Positions 1 to 7,151 of a DNA stretch of 33,832 nt are shown one piece after another (positions within the stretch are counted from its first letter, which is position 1; each line of letters begins with the position of its first letter). The translations under genes and the position numbers were made by a program. Source of the DNA: Hoylesella marshii DSM 16973 = JCM 13450 (GTDB taxonomy: Bacteria; Bacteroidota; Bacteroidia; Bacteroidales; Bacteroidaceae); NCBI RefSeq assembly GCF_000146675.1, contig NZ_GL397214.1, positions 2,466,927 to 2,500,758 on the forward strand, in the 5' to 3' direction. Below the pieces are notes generated by a model that was not told the DNA's origin, did no database searches, and worked only from the letters and a program-made list of their open reading frames with translations.

Positions 1-116
1 CGCTCTCACGCTACAGCCGCAGCAACGCCACCAATCAGGACTGGATCGAGGAATACCTCTCCTACACCACCGAGAAGACCGAGAAGGTGGAGGTGCGCGT
101 GCTGGCGGAGCTGTAG
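1..116 (+). CDS. C-terminal tail of an unidentified protein (partial)
   Basis: The frame starting at base 3 is open from the window edge to a TAG stop at 114-116 and encodes 37 residues ending in KVEVRVLAEL. The codons are GC-rich, with many G or C third positions, unlike the AT-rich sequence that follows, which suggests a real gene end. The fragment is rich in charged residues and has no motif I recognise. The gene starts outside the window, so no function is proposed. Confidence 0.55.
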   Translation, partial: LSRYSRSNATNQDWIEEYLSYTTEKTEKVEVRVLAEL

Positions 117-153
117 GAGCTAAATACATATTCTAACATTTCTTTTCCTTTTA

Positions 154-185
154 TTTGCCAGTTTAAAAAGAATGTTATACCTTTG
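154..185 (+). promoter_or_regulatory. Bacteroidota-type promoter of the first surface locus
   Basis: TTTG at 154-157 and TACCTTTG at 178-185 are separated by 20 bp, matching the Bacteroidota sigma-ABfr pattern (TTTG, 19-21 bp, TAnnTTTG). The same arrangement, with the sequence just downstream nearly identical, occurs in inverted orientation at 9406-9437. Transcription should begin near 190-192, almost 340 nt before the first gene (531), so the transcript has a long leader. Confidence 0.8.
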
Positions 186-322
186 CCGCCGTGAGACGTA
201 AGAGTGTTATAAATAGCAAGGTACAGAGGGTAGCACAACAGAGTGCAATACCGGTGCAGAGAAATCTTCATTTCTCTGCTAATTTTCTGTCTTATTATTT
301 GGTAGTTTCAAATAATTTGCTA

Positions 323-344
323 ACACACACACACACACACACAC
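323..344 (+). repeat. AC dinucleotide microsatellite, 11 units
   Basis: Eleven perfect AC units lie in the transcribed leader, about 135 nt after the promoter. The matching tract in the inverted copy (9177-9196) has ten units. Such tracts change length by slipped-strand mispairing, so this is a plausible variable site. Confidence 0.9.
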
Positions 345-386
345 ATTCGCACCGTCGCTCAGATAGTACTTTAAACATTTTCACCT

Positions 387-485
387 ACGCGCGCGCGAAG
401 CGTGCCGTAACCCCTATCAACAAAGGGCTCCGAGGAGTTCCCTTTGTTCGCTTTTTTGTGTCCTTTTGCTTGCAAGACGCAAAAG
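387..485 (+). terminator. Leader terminator/attenuator-like hairpin cluster
   Basis: Three hairpins follow one another. A GC-rich one lies at about 387-407 (GCGCGC pairing with GCGTGC). An intrinsic-terminator-like one pairs AACAAAGGG (419-427) with CCCTTTGTT (440-448), with extra pairing inside the loop, and is followed by a run of six T at 452-457. A third pairs CTTTTGC (463-469) with GCAAAAG (479-485). All three have counterparts in the inverted leader copy. The T-run hairpin sits upstream of both genes of the locus, so it would be an attenuator rather than an end-of-operon terminator. Confidence 0.6.
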
Positions 486-530
486 AAAAAATAAAACGAG
501 TTTAATCAATATTTCAGGTTATATTTAATT

Positions 531-749
531 ATGAACAGTAAAATTCAAACAAGGCAAGTAGCCGATATGTCGGTGCAACCTGCAAGTGATAGACAGTCTT
601 ATCTACCACCTCGCATTGAGGTGATCCCCGTAGAACAGTTGAGCATGATATGTACATCGGTTAAAATAGGACAAGGTTCTACCGAAGACGATTATGACGA
701 TAAAGGAGACCGCGAGGGTGATGACTTCGAAATTGATTTAGGTTTTTAA
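531..749 (+). CDS. Small acidic peptide (72 aa) preceding a fimbrillin-like gene
   Basis: The product has a polar N-terminus, then a Tyr-Leu-Pro-Pro-Arg-Ile-Glu-Val-Ile block at about residues 25-33, a short hydrophobic stretch with a Cys (SMICTS), and a very acidic tail rich in Asp. I see no signal peptide or membrane segment. Small Bacteroidota proteins with a Y-x-x-P-x-I-x-V-I block followed by an acidic tail are common beside surface lipoprotein genes, but I know of no established function. The stop lies 20 bp before the start of the lipoprotein gene, so the two are probably co-transcribed. A peptide of similar plan (8766-8996) occupies the same place in the inverted locus, which supports this being a real gene. 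A substrate, chaperone or precursor peptide role is speculation. Confidence 0.7.
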   Translation: MNSKIQTRQVADMSVQPASDRQSYLPPRIEVIPVEQLSMICTSVKIGQGSTEDDYDDKGDREGDDFEIDLGF

Positions 750-769
750 ACACGTAAAACAAAGAAAAG

Positions 770-2443
770 ATGAAACGACAAACATTTACAACAACCTTAT
801 TGTTAGTAGTTGCTGTATTCTTTGCAGCTTGCAGCAACGAAACAAAAGAAGAAATAAAAGAAGATGCGGGTGTAACCGTGGATGCAGGACGTTTGAAGTT
901 CAGCATTAGCGAAGCACCTTTTGGCGCAGATACCGAGATAAAGACACGCAATCCGCTGCCCACCACTCCGCAAAAGGTGGATTTGGGAGAAGGTGTAGAA
1001 GCCGAAGTGAGCATTGAGCGCGAAGTAGCTCCCGAAACAACGCGTGCGCCAAAACCAATGAGTGATGGCAATTACACCATCGTAGCTTACAAAGATGGTG
1101 TGCGTATAGAACAGAAAATCACCTTTACGATGAGTAGTGGTGTGATGAATATTACAAGTCCAAAAGCTCGTTATAGCTGGGTGAGTAAAGGTAGCACCTA
1201 TACCTTTGTATGCTTTAATGATAAAGTGCAAGATAACAATGACGGTACATTTACTGTAACCCTTGCCAATGCTGCAACCGCACTCATAGACAAACAAAGT
1301 GTTACGATTAACGATAATAACGACAAAGAAGTGAAGTTTGCTATGAAGCATATTGGAGCACGTGTTCGTACAAAGCTTATTGCGGCAATGACTCCTACAA
1401 ATGTGATAGCAACCTTAGGCTACCAAGCCAATCAAGTGCCGGCTTCTATTGTTTATGATTTTACTTTAGGTACATTAAGTACAAGCTCAACCAAAAGTAG
1501 TGATGCCAAAATGCAAACACAAAGTTATGATATCACAGACACTGTACATGACGCTGTTTTAAATGATGATTTAACAACGGTGACAGGCAATCAATATCTT
1601 TCAGTGTTGGCAGGTACAAAGCCCGAGGAGTTAATCTATCAAATAACAGGCGGAACTGTCTATTATGCCAATATCAATACCAAGGGCACTCGTAAACTGA
1701 AAGCCACAGGCATGTTTGAAGCGAATGGCGCATATACACTCACTATAAAATTAATGCCACGCCATCAATATTTATTTGAGGATGGCAAAACAGGTCACCT
1801 TAGTGAAAGCGGTCGTCAAGGACATACGCCCATTGCAATTGTATTTGCCCCACATCGAGCTATTGCTCTTTGGGATGCCAATGGGGGAGCAAAGACAAAG
1901 TTTGATGCAGACGATTATCATAATTGGGGACAACGCAATTCTAAAATGTTTTTTACTTACCAAGAAGGGCTGAGTAATACCACAAGCGGACAAGTGTGGA
2001 CATGGGAAAAGAACTATAAAGGTAAAGCAAAGGCAGAAGATTTACTCTTTCCTGCCTACTATTATGCAGGTAACTTTTATAAAAGTCCAGATTTAACAAG
2101 TAAGGCTACACTTACCGGAACAAATATCAATAAATCCGGCGTTTGGTATTTACCAAGCTGGTATGAATGGAAAGAAGTATTTATGAAGTTGGGATTTGGC
2201 GATGGTAGTCAAGTTACAGATGATTCTGCTTATCCATTTAAAGGTAGCATCGTTAATCGTGCTTTTAAAGCTGCGAATGGTACTTCATTTACAGACAATA
2301 ATGAGAATAGGTATTATTGGTCGAGTTCCGAGTATAATAACTATTGGGCTTTTAATATAATGTCAGGAGACACTTGGATGACTTTCACCTACATGAATAA
2401 GGATGGAAGCTTACCTCATGTCCGTCCTTTTGTAGCCTTTTAA
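770..2443 (+). CDS. Fimbrillin-like lipoprotein with C-terminal lectin-like/major-paralogous domain
   Basis: This 557-residue protein starts with a lipoprotein signal (MKRQTFTTTLL then VVAVFFAAC), with the likely lipidated Cys at about residue 21, so it should be anchored in the outer membrane. The central region resembles the Mfa-like/fimbrillin family of Bacteroidota surface adhesins (long beta-rich segments with few Cys). The last 130 residues have the pattern of the F. succinogenes major paralogous/DUF1566 group: a GVWYLPSWYEW block, then YYWSSSEYNN, and an ending VRPFVAF. That fold family is related to C-type-lectin-like domains. It is the second gene after the small peptide at 531-749. 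The protein at 7152-8744 has the same architecture in a mirror-image locus. The likely role is a fimbrial subunit, tip protein or surface adhesin; the ligand is unknown. Confidence 0.8.
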   Translation: MKRQTFTTTLLLVVAVFFAACSNETKEEIKEDAGVTVDAGRLKFSISEAPFGADTEIKTRNPLPTTPQKVDLGEGVEAEVSIEREVAPETTRAPKPMSDGNYTIVAYKDGVRIEQKITFTMSSGVMNITSPKARYSWVSKGSTYTFVCFNDKVQDNNDGTFTVTLANAATALIDKQSVTINDNNDKEVKFAMKHIGARVRTKLIAAMTPTNVIATLGYQANQVPASIVYDFTLGTLSTSSTKSSDAKMQTQSYDITDTVHDAVLNDDLTTVTGNQYLSVLAGTKPEELIYQITGGTVYYANINTKGTRKLKATGMFEANGAYTLTIKLMPRHQYLFEDGKTGHLSESGRQGHTPIAIVFAPHRAIALWDANGGAKTKFDADDYHNWGQRNSKMFFTYQEGLSNTTSGQVWTWEKNYKGKAKAEDLLFPAYYYAGNFYKSPDLTSKATLTGTNINKSGVWYLPSWYEWKEVFMKLGFGDGSQVTDDSAYPFKGSIVNRAFKAANGTSFTDNNENRYYWSSSEYNNYWAFNIMSGDTWMTFTYMNKDGSLPHVRPFVAF

Positions 2444-2479
2444 GGATGAGATGGCGAGTGAAAATTCACGGCATTCCTA

Positions 2480-2839
2480 TCAACCTAAAATTAGGTACGT
2501 ACCAAATTGAAAATAGGTACGTAGGTAATTTTGATTTGCTGCGTAGGTGCATAAAAACAAACAAAAAAGAGGTTGGTAAAAGTAAACGAAGCCTCCTTTC
2601 TTTTGGTAAGATTGCATATAAAAGAAACACAAGACTTGCCAATCTTTGAATGTGATTATGATACCATCGCTCTTCCACGAATGTACGCACTCTGTACAAG
2701 TATCCGTGCCGTCCGCTCTCTTGATGGCATAATGCTTGAAACAATAACGAAAAAACAAACTTGTTGCGTCTCGGTAATGGTGGCGGAGTTGTTTACTCAA
2801 CTCCGCCACCTGCTTTTGAAATCTATTTCTCGGTTTCAT
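2480..2839 (-). pseudogene. PcfJ-like protein remnant
   Basis: A frame starting at the ATG at 2839-2837 begins MKPRNRFQKQVAELSKQL, continues to FKHYAIKRADGTDTCTECVHSW, and then has DWQVLCFFYMQSYQKKGG. These resemble the start, the first Cys-x-x-Cys block and a following block of PcfJ-like proteins carried by Bacteroidales conjugative and mobilisable elements. The second Cys pair and surrounding sequence that I expect between the two blocks are missing, and the frame decays into unrelated sequence after about 90 residues; full proteins are several hundred residues. This is therefore an internally deleted, truncated relic. The recognition is from memory of the family and would need a protein search. 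Confidence 0.6.
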
Positions 2840-2843
2840 CGTT

Positions 2844-3117
2844 TTAATCGAATAAGAAGGGCTGTACAATCTTGTTTTCAGCTTTCTTAGGGTGGTCGCT
2901 GCGGCTGCGCATTTTGGCAAGCTGTTCGCGTTGGTATTGCTCAATGGCTTGCCTGCGTGCTTCCGCCTTTTCCCGTTAGTAAGCTGTACCACATGGTTTA
3001 CTACTACGTGGCAATTGAGAGGCTTGCTAATATCTATATTATCTTCGTCAAAAGATACACAGAAATGTGGCAGGAATGTGTTATGCCTGATAGCGAAGTT
3101 TACGAAGACAGAGGATA
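2844..3117 (-). pseudogene. PcfK-like protein remnant (C-terminal part, frameshifted)
   Basis: Directly upstream of the PcfJ relic and ending 4 bp before its start codon, one minus-strand frame reads AEARRQAIEQYQREQLAKMR and ends VQPFLFD before a TAA stop at 2846-2844. This resembles the C-terminus of PcfK-like proteins. A stop codon lies just upstream in that frame near 2980. Another frame carries the apparent preceding part (FDEDNIDISKPL, HVVVNHVVQLT) back to about 3117, so at least one frameshift separates the pieces. The PcfK-PcfJ order matches intact Bacteroidales elements, supporting a decayed mobile element. No start codon or N-terminal half is visible. Confidence 0.55.
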
Positions 3118-3561
3118 TAACTTATTTCTGCCAAAGATAAAAAGGATTTCAACAAGACAATTAAACCACCAAAATGACAACAGAAGTCTGTCCGACAAGA
3201 AAAAACAAGTGTTTTCTTTGGCCATACAGCACATTTTATTTATCTTTGCACTAGTAACAGGAGTTGTTTGAAACAACAGCAAATCAAGGAAGTTCAGGGA
3301 ATTTGAGTAGTAACCAAATCGTAACCCTTTTCTTGTTTTCTATTTTATATCTACTTATTATCAATGAGTTACAAAGAAACTTAGCTTTTACGCGCTAAAA
3401 GCTAAGGGATAAGCGTGTGAAAGCTATGCAATGAAAACATGACAAAGTGTCGCCTCTCGTGTCAGCCTTTTCGCCATGCATGACTTTTGGCATACCCTTT
3501 GTTAAATACTAAGCAGAGTTATCATTATAAACAAACAAGAAAGAAATAAACATTACATATT
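3118..3561. other. Intergenic region upstream of dnaK with a perfect 11-bp inverted repeat
   Basis: I see no convincing gene here. The main feature is a perfect inverted repeat, CTTAGCTTTTA (3380-3390) and TAAAAGCTAAG (3396-3406), with a CGCGC loop, about 155 bp before the dnaK start. It has no T run, so it is not a standard terminator, and it does not match the CIRCE heat-shock operator. It could be an operator or an RNA hairpin. I could not assign a clear dnaK promoter; a near match, TACCCTTTG, has one base too many. Confidence 0.6.
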
Positions 3562-5487
3562 ATGGGAAAAATTATTGGAATAGACTTGGGAACGACTAAC
3601 AGTTGTGTCTCAGTATTTGAAGGAAACGAACCGGTGGTCATCGCCAACAGCGAGGGCAAACGCACCACACCATCGGTGGTAGGATTTGTGAAAGACGGCG
3701 AGCGTAAGGTGGGTGATCCTGCCAAACGTCAGGCCATCACCAACCCCAAGAATACCGTTTACTCGATTAAACGTTTCATGGGCGAAACCTACGAACAGTG
3801 CCGCAAAGAGGCTGAAAGCATGCCTTACACAGTGGTAAACGAGAACGGACAGCCTCGTGTGGACATTGAAGGACGCAAGTACACGCCGCAAGAAATCTCG
3901 GCGATGATACTTCAGAAGATGAAGAAAACTGCCGAGGATTATCTCGGACAAGAAGTAACCGACGCTGTGATTACCGTTCCGGCTTACTTCTCCGACTCGC
4001 AACGACAGGCAACTAAAGAAGCCGGTCAGATTGCAGGTCTCAACGTGCAGCGTATCGTTAACGAGCCTACTGCGGCTGCTTTGGCATACGGTGTAGATAA
4101 GGGTCATAAAGATATGAAGATTGCCGTGTTCGATCTTGGTGGTGGAACGTTTGATATCTCTATCCTTGAGTTTGGCGGCGGCGTGTTTGAAGTGCTTTCT
4201 ACCAACGGCGACACGCACCTTGGTGGCGACGATTTCGACCAAGTGATTATCAAATGGCTTGCTGATGGCTTTAAAGCTGACGAAGGCATTGACCTGACAA
4301 AAGACCCCATGGCCATGCAACGCTTAAAAGAGGCTGCCGAAAAGGCGAAGATTGAACTCTCAAGCACCACGTCTACGGAAATCAACCTGCCCTATATCTC
4401 GGCAGAAGGCGGCGTGCCCAAGCACTTGGTAAAGACTTTGACGCGTGCACAGTTCGAGCAGTTGGCACACGACCTAATACAAGCTTGTCTCGTTCCCTGT
4501 CAGAACGCCATGCGCGATGCTAAGTTGCAGACATCCGACATCGATGAGGTAATCCTCGTAGGTGGTTCGAGTCGTATCCCCGCCGTACAGACATTGGTAA
4601 AGAACTACTTTGGCAAAGAGCCCTCGAAGGGTGTTAACCCTGACGAAGTGGTAGCCGTGGGTGCGGCCATCCAAGGTGCCATCCTCAACAAAGAGAGCGG
4701 CGTGGGCGACATTGTGTTGCTCGACGTAACCCCGCTGACGCTCGGTATCGAAACCATGGGCGGCGTGATGACCAAACTGATTGATGCCAACACCACCATT
4801 CCTACCAAGAAGAGCGAAACATTCTCTACCGCGGTAGATAATCAAACGGCCGTTACCATCCACGTGCTGCAGGGCGAGCGCCCCATGGCATCGCAGAACA
4901 AGAGCATCGGACAGTTCAACCTCGAAGGTATCGCACCGGCTCGCCGTGGTGTTCCGCAGATTGAAGTGACGTTCGACATTGATGCCAACGGTATTCTCAA
5001 CGTCAGCGCGAAGGACAAGGCAACGGGTAAAGAGCAGAAGATTCGCATCGAGGCCAGCAGCGGATTAAGCAAGGAAGAAATCGATCGCATGAAGGCCGAA
5101 GCCGAGCAAAACGCCGCTTCCGATAAGGCCGAGCGTGAAAAGATTGACAAGCTGAACCAAGCCGACTCGATGATATTCACCACCGAGAACTTCCTCAAGG
5201 ACAACGGCGACAAGATTCCTGCCGACCAAAAGCCAGGCATCGAAAGTGCTCTTCAGCAGCTTAAAGATGCTCACAAGGCTGCCGACGTTGCCGCCATCGA
5301 CGCTGCCATCAACAACCTCAACACCGTGATGCAGGCCACCAGCCAACAGATGTATCAAGGTGCAGGCGGTGCTCAACCCGACCCCAACGCCGGTCAAGGT
5401 TTCCAAGGCGGTGCTGCCGATAATCAGTCGCAAAGCACCAACCCTGACGACACCGTCCAAGATGCAGATTTTGAGGAAGTGAAGTAA
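3562..5487 (+). CDS. dnaK: Molecular chaperone DnaK (Hsp70)
   Basis: This 641-residue protein is full length for DnaK. The nucleotide-binding domain shows the phosphate-1 motif [12 protein letters not shown] near the N-terminus, [29 protein letters not shown], the phosphate-2 motif [10 protein letters not shown] and the adenosine motif GGSSRIP. The substrate-binding domain follows, beginning near the linker [14 protein letters not shown]. The helical lid ends in a Gly/Gln-rich disordered segment and the tail DADFEEVK. It is an ATP-dependent cytosolic chaperone that works with DnaJ and GrpE, neither of which is in this window. The gene appears monocistronic, with a strong terminator 13 bp after the stop. 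Confidence 0.98.
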   Translation: MGKIIGIDLGTTNSCVSVFEGNEPVVIANSEGKRTTPSVVGFVKDGERKVGDPAKRQAITNPKNTVYSIKRFMGETYEQCRKEAESMPYTVVNENGQPRVDIEGRKYTPQEISAMILQKMKKTAEDYLGQEVTDAVITVPAYFSDSQRQATKEAGQIAGLNVQRIVNEPTAAALAYGVDKGHKDMKIAVFDLGGGTFDISILEFGGGVFEVLSTNGDTHLGGDDFDQVIIKWLADGFKADEGIDLTKDPMAMQRLKEAAEKAKIELSSTTSTEINLPYISAEGGVPKHLVKTLTRAQFEQLAHDLIQACLVPCQNAMRDAKLQTSDIDEVILVGGSSRIPAVQTLVKNYFGKEPSKGVNPDEVVAVGAAIQGAILNKESGVGDIVLLDVTPLTLGIETMGGVMTKLIDANTTIPTKKSETFSTAVDNQTAVTIHVLQGERPMASQNKSIGQFNLEGIAPARRGVPQIEVTFDIDANGILNVSAKDKATGKEQKIRIEASSGLSKEEIDRMKAEAEQNAASDKAEREKIDKLNQADSMIFTTENFLKDNGDKIPADQKPGIESALQQLKDAHKAADVAAIDAAINNLNTVMQATSQQMYQGAGGAQPDPNAGQGFQGGAADNQSQSTNPDDTVQDADFEEVK

Positions 5488-5499
5488 GAGAATAATTTG

Positions 5500-5546
5500 A
5501 AGTTAATCCCCAATAGCACGTCGTGTTATTGGGATTAACTTTTTTG
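5500..5546 (+). terminator. Intrinsic terminator after dnaK
   Basis: AAGTTAATCCC pairs with GGGATTAACTT, with further pairing of CAATA/TATTG and GCAC/GTGT towards the loop, and the 3' arm runs straight into a tract of six or more T. It is a textbook rho-independent terminator. The reverse strand also has an A/T tract, so it may act in both directions. Confidence 0.9.
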
Positions 5547-5583
5547 TTACCAAATAAAACCGACAATCTTAAGTTAAAGTAAT

Positions 5584-6378
5584 ATGGGGCGATTCAACAG
5601 ATACTGTTTTGTTATTCAACCAATTCGTGATGAAGAATTCACGAAACGTTATTCAGAAGTTTTTAAACCTGCGATTGAAGCAGCAAATCTATCCGCCTAT
5701 AGGATAGACTTAGACCCAGAGGTAAAGAATATAATTGATGGGATCGAAAAGAAGATTGCTGATGCAGCACTTTGTTTGGTAGATATTTCAATAGATAATC
5801 CAAATGTTTGGTATGAGCTTGGCTATGCTTATGCTAAGAATAAAGATATAGTGATGATATGCGAAGAAAGTAGGAGAATGTCTTTTCCTTTTGACGTTAG
5901 TCATAAAAGTATTATTAAATACAAAACAGGCTCCCCAAGTGATTTCAATGATTTGGAAACTAAAATAACAGAGAAGATTAATGCTTATTTAAAAGGACAA
6001 AAGAGCATTCAAAAAATAATAGAATCACCATTAAAAAATAATGAAGGTTTTCAGCCCTATGAAACATCTCTTTTAGCTCTTATTGTTGGAGAACAGTTGA
6101 CCGATAAGCAAAGCGTGTCCATTTATAAATTACAAGACGAAATGATAAAGCTCGGATTTAATAAAGTTGCTGTAAGTATAGGTGTTAGACTTTTGCAAAA
6201 GAAGTTGTTAATAGAAACTCTTATTGCTTCAACTTGGGATGGTGAAGAATATGAAGCATGTAAGCTAACTGCAGAAGGTGTAAATTTTATTTTATCTCAT
6301 ACAGACTTATTTGACTTATCTCCAGCTAAGTATGAAGCGAGTAAAAAGGCATCTTCTTTTAACGATCTTCCATTCTAA
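5584..6378 (+). CDS. TIR/nucleoside deoxyribosyltransferase-like protein with C-terminal winged helix
   Basis: The 264-residue product begins with CFVIQPI, followed by an alpha/beta domain with ADAALCLVDIS and NPNVWYELGYAYA, the signature of the nucleoside 2-deoxyribosyltransferase/TIR-like superfamily. Glu78 in the YELG motif is at the position of the catalytic Glu in both deoxyribosyltransferases and NAD-cleaving TIR enzymes. Residues from about 155 to 245 look like a winged-helix domain (alternating helices, then a turn before LTAEGVNFIL). The gene is AT-rich compared with dnaK and stands alone between terminators, suggesting acquisition. It may cleave a nucleotide or NAD, or may bind a nucleotide signal. 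A role in phage defence is an inference from the fold and from the SIR2-STAND gene 4 kb away. Confidence 0.7.
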   Translation: MGRFNRYCFVIQPIRDEEFTKRYSEVFKPAIEAANLSAYRIDLDPEVKNIIDGIEKKIADAALCLVDISIDNPNVWYELGYAYAKNKDIVMICEESRRMSFPFDVSHKSIIKYKTGSPSDFNDLETKITEKINAYLKGQKSIQKIIESPLKNNEGFQPYETSLLALIVGEQLTDKQSVSIYKLQDEMIKLGFNKVAVSIGVRLLQKKLLIETLIASTWDGEEYEACKLTAEGVNFILSHTDLFDLSPAKYEASKKASSFNDLPF

Positions 6379-6428
6379 AAGAGTACAAGTTCCTTTGTAC
6401 GTATTTCTCATTCCCTTAATAAAAGCAA

Positions 6429-6480
6429 AAAGGGTGAAAAGTATGCCTGCCCGTGTTGCGTCGGCATCTTTTCACCCTTT
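6429..6480. terminator. Bidirectional terminator between convergent genes
   Basis: AAAGGGTGAAAAG (from 6429) pairs perfectly with CTTTTCACCCTTT (to 6480), and ATGCC/GGCAT extends the stem inward. It sits between the stop of the TIR-like gene (+) and the stop of the HU-like gene (-), flanked by A- and T-rich tracts on both sides, so it can serve both. Confidence 0.8.
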
Positions 6481-6508
6481 CACTTTTTCACCTTTCTAAG
6501 GCTTTGGC

Positions 6509-6919
6509 TTAGCCTTCTTTCTTTCCTTTCCGTTTTGGGTTATCCACCTCAACCTCTATGCCTTTCAGTGCTTGCCGGATGTTGTCTTTCCACGTTACGA
6601 TAATGCCCGGCTTCTTCAATACTTTTGAAGTAACGTCTTCCTCTTTCTCGATAAACGTCGAGGGCATAGAGACGCGCAGCGAGAAAATGTCGCCAAGGTC
6701 GAGCGCACCGCCCAGCGTAACCACCTCGATAATGATGTTGCGCAGCGTTATAAGCACGTTGCGCACATCGCCCTCGCTTAGCGACGTTTCGCGTACAATG
6801 CGCTGTATAAGCCAACTTTGCGAAAACTTCTCTTGTGCCTTAGGCGCAGCACCATAACCTTTTTTACCCTTGAGCGGACCAATCTTCATCAGTCGCTCGA
6901 TAACTTTAAATTTTACCAT
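6509..6919 (-). CDS. HU-like DNA-binding protein (HU-HIG type)
   Basis: This 136-residue protein has the layout of the Bacteroidota histone-like HU-related family: an N-terminal strand (MVKFKVIER), a Gly/Ala-rich loop, a helical HU core (IVRETSLSEGDVRNVLITLRNII, in parts), a beta segment (LDLGDIFSLRVSMPS) and a basic C-terminus (NPKRKGKKEG). It is expected to bind DNA without strict sequence specificity and to shape the nucleoid. Unlike classical 90-residue HU, it carries extra N- and C-terminal extensions, as is usual for this family. It is apparently monocistronic, with its 5' region containing the 23-bp tandem repeats. Confidence 0.85.
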   Translation of the reverse strand: MVKFKVIERLMKIGPLKGKKGYGAAPKAQEKFSQSWLIQRIVRETSLSEGDVRNVLITLRNIIIEVVTLGGALDLGDIFSLRVSMPSTFIEKEEDVTSKVLKKPGIIVTWKDNIRQALKGIEVEVDNPKRKGKKEG

Positions 6920-6983
6920 AACTGTTTAATTTAATTAGTTGTTTGTAGTTAGAAATATATCCCTTTTACACTCCGCTTTGGAG

Positions 6984-7075
6984 TTATATAAGGAGTGCCT
7001 CTGTATGTATATAAGGAGTAGGGGAGGATGTATATAAGGGGTACACGAGGATGTATATAAGGAGTAGGACAGGAC
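6984..7075. repeat. Four tandem 23-bp repeats
   Basis: Units start at 6984, 7007, 7030 and 7053, each with the core TATATAAGG(A/G)GT followed by a purine-rich stretch. The array lies in the 232-bp gap between the HU-like gene and the lipoprotein gene, both on the minus strand. An AGGAGT/ACTCCT inverted repeat follows. No gene is seen in the gap. Confidence 0.85.
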
Positions 7076-7151
7076 TCCTACTATCTCTCCTCTGCTACCT
7101 GTATTATACCTCATTTCCCACTTCTATTTAAGTTCTTCCTGCTTATTGATT

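Larger units (their letters stand above)
191..505 (+). other. Leader reading frame (uORF) spanning the CA repeat and terminator hairpin
   Basis: A GTG-initiated frame of 104 codons starts five bases after the -7 box, at about the expected transcription start, and would be leaderless if translated. Its start (RRKSVINSK) and middle (YLVVSNNLLTHTHTH) closely match the frame in the inverted leader copy at 9158-9400. The His-Thr run comes from the CA microsatellite at 323-344. With 11 CA units this frame continues through the hairpin at 419-448 and stops at 503-505. With 10 units it would stop at 364-366, and with 12 units soon after. Translation is not proven; this may equally be a structured non-coding leader whose frame is preserved by chance. 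Confidence 0.4.

Noticed and set aside
2050..2443. A complete diversity-generating retroelement
   Set aside because: No reverse transcriptase gene and no template repeat are present; only the target-like domain is seen.
2957..3271. A 104-residue plus-strand protein in the dnaK upstream gap
   Set aside because: The opposite strand carries recognisable PcfK-like residues over the first half, and the second half has no recognisable character.
3380..3406. CIRCE heat-shock operator of dnaK
   Set aside because: The arms do not match the TTAGCACTC/GAGTGCTAA consensus and the spacing is 5 rather than 9.
3610..5566. Several long minus-strand frames across dnaK
   Set aside because: They are shadows caused by the codon bias of dnaK; none has recognisable motifs.
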